Shown here one piece after another: positions 5,810 to 9,188 of a stretch of 9,188 bases of DNA. The notes below the pieces were generated by a model. That model ran no database searches. It saw only the letters and a list, made by a program, of their open reading frames with translations, and was not told the origin of the DNA. Source of the stretch: Candidatus Nanosynbacter colneyensis (GTDB taxonomy: Bacteria > Patescibacteriota > Saccharimonadia > Saccharimonadales > Saccharimonadaceae); assembly GCA_024330325.1 (NCBI GenBank), contig JANDWE010000059.1, forward strand, positions 1 to 9,188, in the 5' to 3' direction. The stretch's first letter is position 1. Each line of letters begins with the position of its first letter. The translations under genes and the position numbers were made by a program.

Positions 5810-7909
5810 AATTTTCTCCAAGCGCGCGAACTCGACGTTCAATTTCTTAATATTTCCATTGTCAAACTGAACCGTAACGCTCAGCCCTTCGCTATCAATA
5901 ATTTCCCCCGAACCAAAACTTGGGCTGCGAACTCGATCGCCAACTTCCAGACCAATATCTTCTGAATAAAAATCAGGCTCTACGATCGGCTGAGCCGGCC
6001 TATCAACCCCACCAGCCATCAAGCCCATCTCATCCAAAAACCTCGATGGCATATTATAGCCAATCTGACCAAATTGTGTCCGAGAACTAGCACAACTAAC
6101 GAATAATTCTTCCCTCGCCCGAGTTACACCAACGTAGCACAACCTGCGCTCCTCTTCGACGTCATCAGCGTTGCCGCTATCAAACACCCTTGCGTGCGGC
6201 AAAATCCCCTCTTCCAGTCCCGCCAAAAAAACCACCGGGAACTCCAAACCTTTAGCCGCATGAAGCGTCATGAGCGTTACTTGTTGATCGGCAGTTGTAT
6301 CCGTCGAAGACATCAAAGCCATCTCTTCCAAAAACGTCGCCACGTCAACGTAAGCCTTCGCCTCCGACAAAAGCACGCCAATATTTTCCATTCGCTCTTC
6401 AGCTTGCGGCGTTCCGTCGTTTATAAAATCTTCATAGCCAGTACTTTTCATGATTTTTTCAATCAGTTCGGCTGGAGATCCGTCAATTTCCTGCTGCAAA
6501 TCGTGCAATTTTTGACCAAACTCTAGCAACGGACGTTTTGCGCGCGCTGTCAAAGTATCCGCCTCCTCAACCGCCAGCAACCCGCTAATTATGTCTTTCC
6601 CTGACGTGTCATTCCAGTCCAAAAACTTAGAAATACTTACTGCTCCAACACCGCGTTTTGGCGTATTCACAATTCGTAAAAAACTAACTCGATCACTCGG
6701 CTGATATAACAATCGAAGATATGCCAATAAATCCTTAACGACCGCTCGATCCAAAAATCGCAGACCGCCGACGATTTTATACGGAATATAGCTCTGACGC
6801 AAGGCTCGCTCAATTGGGTAACTTTGCGCATTCGTTCGATACAACACCGCCACGTCGCCATATTGACGACCGTTCGCAATTTGCGCCTGAATTTCATTCG
6901 CAATCGCCAAAGCCTCCTCAGACTCATTGTATAATTGCCATAATTTTGGCTCAACACCGTCGCCATTCGCCGTCCATAAACTTTTATCAGTTCTATGAAT
7001 ATTATGACTAATCAGCGCATTTGCCATATTCAAAATCGCGCCAGTCGAACGATAATTTTGCTCCAGCTTAACCACCGTCGTGCCCGGAAAATCACGCTCA
7101 AAATTGAGAATGTTAGTATAATCAGCCCCGCGAAAACTATAAATCGACTGAGCGTCATCGCCAACCACACATAAATTGCGACGCGAATTGACCAACAGCT
7201 TAATTAGCGCATACTGCACCGCATTCGTGTCCTGATACTCGTCAATCAGAATATGCTCGAATTGCTGCTGCCATTTGTGACGGATGTCTGGCTTGCTTCT
7301 CAATAATTCCACGGTTTTTATCAATAAATCGTCAAAATCCAACGCCGAAGTATCTTTCAGAGCTTTTTCATAAGCAAAAAACAGCTCGGCTATTTTTTGC
7401 TCTCTTGGGCCGCGAGTCGAAGCGGAAAAATCCTCAGCATTTCGCATTTCATTTTTAGCGTTTGAAATGGCCGAAAGTACAGCTCGAGGTTTAATGTCTT
7501 TATCAGTCAAGCCGCGAGACTTCATAATTTGCTTCATCAAGCTTATTTGATCGTCGGTATCGTAAATTAAGAATCGCTTATTCAGACCAATATTTTCACC
7601 ATCCATCCGCAACATTCGCACACAAATACTGTGAAAAGTTCCCATCCACGGCATAAATTGCCGATTTTCAGAATCTTCACCCAATATTTGCGCTAACCTC
7701 TGACGCATTTCCTTCGCGGCTTTATTAGTAAATGTAACCGCCAATATTCGACTAGGAAATATTTTCAACTCGCCAATCAAATAAGCGATTCTATGAGTTA
7801 GAGTTTTAGTCTTTCCAGATCCAGCTCCGGCCAAAATCAACAGTGGCCCATCAGCGTGCGTCACCGCTCGAGCCTGCTCGCTATTTAATCCGTCAGTAAA
7901 TTTAGACAT
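5807..7909 (-). CDS. uvrD: ATP-dependent 3'-5' DNA helicase, UvrD/PcrA family
   Basis: Superfamily 1A helicase that unwinds DNA in nucleotide excision repair, mismatch repair and replication restart. The 700 residues carry all expected motifs: Q-motif LNSEQ (8-12), Walker A AGAGSGKT (27-34), motif Ia VTFTNKAA (58-65), motif II DEYQDTN (223-229), motif III GDDAQSIYSFRGA (250-262), motif IV QNYRST (284-289), motif V TLMTLHAAKGLEFP (545-558) and motif VI ERRLCYVGVTRARE (587-600). The C-terminal 45 residues (GDRVRSPSFGSGEI and on) form the Tudor-like domain typical of PcrA, which contacts RNA polymerase. Length is slightly under the usual 720-750. The ATG is four bases after the TAG of the upstream membrane-anchored protein and has no Shine-Dalgarno, so coupled translation is likely. 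PcrA versus UvrD naming cannot be settled by eye. Confidence 0.96.
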   Translation of the reverse strand: MSKFTDGLNSEQARAVTHADGPLLILAGAGSGKTKTLTHRIAYLIGELKIFPSRILAVTFTNKAAKEMRQRLAQILGEDSENRQFMPWMGTFHSICVRMLRMDGENIGLNKRFLIYDTDDQISLMKQIMKSRGLTDKDIKPRAVLSAISNAKNEMRNAEDFSASTRGPREQKIAELFFAYEKALKDTSALDFDDLLIKTVELLRSKPDIRHKWQQQFEHILIDEYQDTNAVQYALIKLLVNSRRNLCVVGDDAQSIYSFRGADYTNILNFERDFPGTTVVKLEQNYRSTGAILNMANALISHNIHRTDKSLWTANGDGVEPKLWQLYNESEEALAIANEIQAQIANGRQYGDVAVLYRTNAQSYPIERALRQSYIPYKIVGGLRFLDRAVVKDLLAYLRLLYQPSDRVSFLRIVNTPKRGVGAVSISKFLDWNDTSGKDIISGLLAVEEADTLTARAKRPLLEFGQKLHDLQQEIDGSPAELIEKIMKSTGYEDFINDGTPQAEERMENIGVLLSEAKAYVDVATFLEEMALMSSTDTTADQQVTLMTLHAAKGLEFPVVFLAGLEEGILPHARVFDSGNADDVEEERRLCYVGVTRAREELFVSCASSRTQFGQIGYNMPSRFLDEMGLMAGGVDRPAQPIVEPDFYSEDIGLEVGDRVRSPSFGSGEIIDSEGLSVTVQFDNGNIKKLNVEFARLEKI

Positions 7910-7913
7910 ATAT

Positions 7914-9152
7914 CTATTTTATCAGCAAAAAGTACGAAACAGCGCCGCCAGCCATACCAATTGCCAAAAATAGAACAATAAGCAACGCTATTAATAATCC
8001 AGATTTTTTCTTTTCTTTGTCAGCTGAAGGTTTGACCTCTGTAGATACAGCGGCAAACATCGGTGCCGGCTCAGAATCCATAGTTTCTTTTTCGGATAAT
8101 TCGGAAGACTCGATCAAAGAACTGTCAATATCGGTAGATATTTTATCGTCTGAATCTTCAGGAACGCCAGCCTCCTCAATTGCTATAATTTCTGGACTCA
8201 AATCCATTGGCGAGTCGGGTGCATCGCCCAAAGAATTTTCACTCATGCTGTAATTAGATAAATTGGTATTATATTGATGTTCCAATTTTATATCCTCAGA
8301 ATCAGCAGACATAGACGCATCTTCATCGCCATTCATCTCAGAATTAGTCATAGTTTGGTTAACAGAACCAAGCGGTCGCTTCTCCACTTCAACATTAGCA
8401 ATAAACGGAGACTCCAGCGGCGTAGTCATCGGTGTAGCAGGAGCTTCGCTATTACTTACGGCTAATGATTGTGCTATCTTATCAGTCAACGACAATTCCT
8501 CAGCAGGCGTATCTTCAATCTCCGCAAAAGTAGATTCATTGTGCACGTCTTTAAGATCAGGGGTGCCACTAAGATTATCCGGTTGAGCAACTATATCAGA
8601 CATTTCTTTCCTTACCGCAGAATGCCTATTATTTGTGCTAATCACGTCTACCAAATCAGGTGAAGGCTGAATTGTCGTACCAGTTCGAGATGGAGCGGGA
8701 GTAGCAGGTTTTTGGATAGTACCGACAGATGAAGGTCTAACAACATCCATGAAACGACCTGTCGAGCGTCTCGCGACTAACGGTGCAGCTTTAACTTCGC
8801 TAGCAGCCACACCAGGAGCTCTGTTAGCTATTGAGTCGTTAGTAACTTTCTCGCTCGTAGGACTATCGACCTCTTTAGGAGTCGTATTGTCGTTAGAAGA
8901 GTCTTTTTTTGGTTCAGGCTGAGAGATCGATGATAAAGGAGTAGAAGCAACAGACGAAGGCGTAAATGGAGTTACTGGAGGTGCAAAACTAGTACCAATA
9001 GAATTCTCTGGCACAGACTTTTCCTCTACGGGTGCAGACATAGAAGCCTCGCTATTATTTTCATTAGCCACCACTGGAGCTTCCTTTTCTCGCTGCTTAT
9101 CCATAAGAGAGCTTACCGCTCTATCCAACTCATCAAAATCAATATCTGTCAT
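7914..9152 (-). CDS. Acidic low-complexity protein with C-terminal membrane anchor, function unknown
   Basis: I do not recognise a family. The 412 residues start with a short helical-looking segment, IDFDELDRAVSSLMDKQREK (4-23), then a long Ser/Thr/Pro/Glu/Asp-rich region with no cysteine. A more basic island, ARRSTGRFMDVVRPSS (127-142), interrupts it, and residues 271-363 are strongly acidic. KEKKK (379-383) precedes one hydrophobic segment (about 384-410, containing GMAGG), and the protein ends two residues later. There is no N-terminal signal peptide. By the positive-inside rule the large disordered part should face the cytoplasm, like a tail-anchored protein. The start has AGGGGG three bases upstream. 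uvrD follows after four bases, so the two are probably co-transcribed; whether the function is related is unknown. A scaffold or division-related role is possible but unsupported. Confidence 0.8.
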   Translation of the reverse strand: MTDIDFDELDRAVSSLMDKQREKEAPVVANENNSEASMSAPVEEKSVPENSIGTSFAPPVTPFTPSSVASTPLSSISQPEPKKDSSNDNTTPKEVDSPTSEKVTNDSIANRAPGVAASEVKAAPLVARRSTGRFMDVVRPSSVGTIQKPATPAPSRTGTTIQPSPDLVDVISTNNRHSAVRKEMSDIVAQPDNLSGTPDLKDVHNESTFAEIEDTPAEELSLTDKIAQSLAVSNSEAPATPMTTPLESPFIANVEVEKRPLGSVNQTMTNSEMNGDEDASMSADSEDIKLEHQYNTNLSNYSMSENSLGDAPDSPMDLSPEIIAIEEAGVPEDSDDKISTDIDSSLIESSELSEKETMDSEPAPMFAAVSTEVKPSADKEKKKSGLLIALLIVLFLAIGMAGGAVSYFLLIK

Positions 9153-9155
9153 ATG

Positions 9156-9161
9156 CCCCCT
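9156..9161 (-). promoter_or_regulatory. Shine-Dalgarno-like AGGGGG of the membrane-anchored protein gene
   Basis: AGGGGG on the minus strand ends three bases before the ATG at 9152. It supports that start, although the spacing is short. No -10 element is seen in the remaining 27 bases to the window edge, so the promoter or an upstream cotranscribed gene lies outside. Confidence 0.5.
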
Positions 9162-9188
9162 ATTTTTTAACCTTTATGTGCTTTCGAG

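Noticed and set aside
1..9188. tRNA, rRNA, CRISPR array, insertion sequence or prophage integration site
   Set aside because: I looked for cloverleaf-like segments, regularly spaced repeats, transposase motifs and flanking repeats and saw none. The choline-binding/Ltp gene has no visible flanking direct repeats that would show how it was inserted.

Overview
The window looks like a compact genome segment from an ultrasmall, probably host-associated bacterium of the Candidate Phyla Radiation. Candidatus Saccharibacteria (TM7) is my best guess. This rests on the mix of actinobacterial-style and Firmicutes-style cell-wall genes, tightly packed genes, near-leaderless starts, TGA used as a normal stop (which argues against Gracilibacteria/SR1), and a UvrD/PcrA helicase with recognisable but diverged neighbours. 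The taxon is inferred from gene character, not from a marker such as 16S rRNA.

Layout: bases 1-386 (minus strand) hold the N-terminal third or less of methionyl-tRNA synthetase, running out of the window. A short intergenic region (387-482) carries two divergent promoters. Bases 483-1928 (plus strand) encode a secreted protein with choline-binding-type repeats followed by several Ltp-like helical repeats; it is the only plus-strand gene and the most unusual one. A strong hairpin terminator (1944-1984) that should work in both directions separates it from a six-gene minus-strand cluster. In transcription order the cluster is: an acidic, low-complexity protein with a C-terminal membrane anchor (9152-7914); UvrD/PcrA helicase (7909-5807); an RpfB-type resuscitation-promoting factor with three DUF348 domains, G5 and an Rpf lysozyme-like domain (5771-4605); a YabE-type DUF348-G5-3D protein (4548-3529); RsmA/KsgA 16S rRNA dimethyltransferase (3528-2740); and a diverged PgeF/YfiH 'laccase-domain' protein (2743-2003).

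How the genes fit together: several junctions are 4 bp or less (TAG-4 nt-ATG, TAA immediately followed by ATG, ATGA overlap), so the cluster is probably translated as coupled groups, with extra promoters ahead of the two cell-wall genes. In Mycobacterium tuberculosis the order is metS-tatD-rpfB-ksgA, and in Bacillus subtilis metS-tatD-yabE-rnmV-ksgA. This window carries metG, rsmA and both versions of the wall gene side by side, with the choline-binding/Ltp gene sitting between metG and the rest. The two wall genes are paralogues with a nearly identical central part but different C-terminal domains. The theme of the window is therefore peptidoglycan remodelling and cell-surface interaction, next to housekeeping translation and repair genes.
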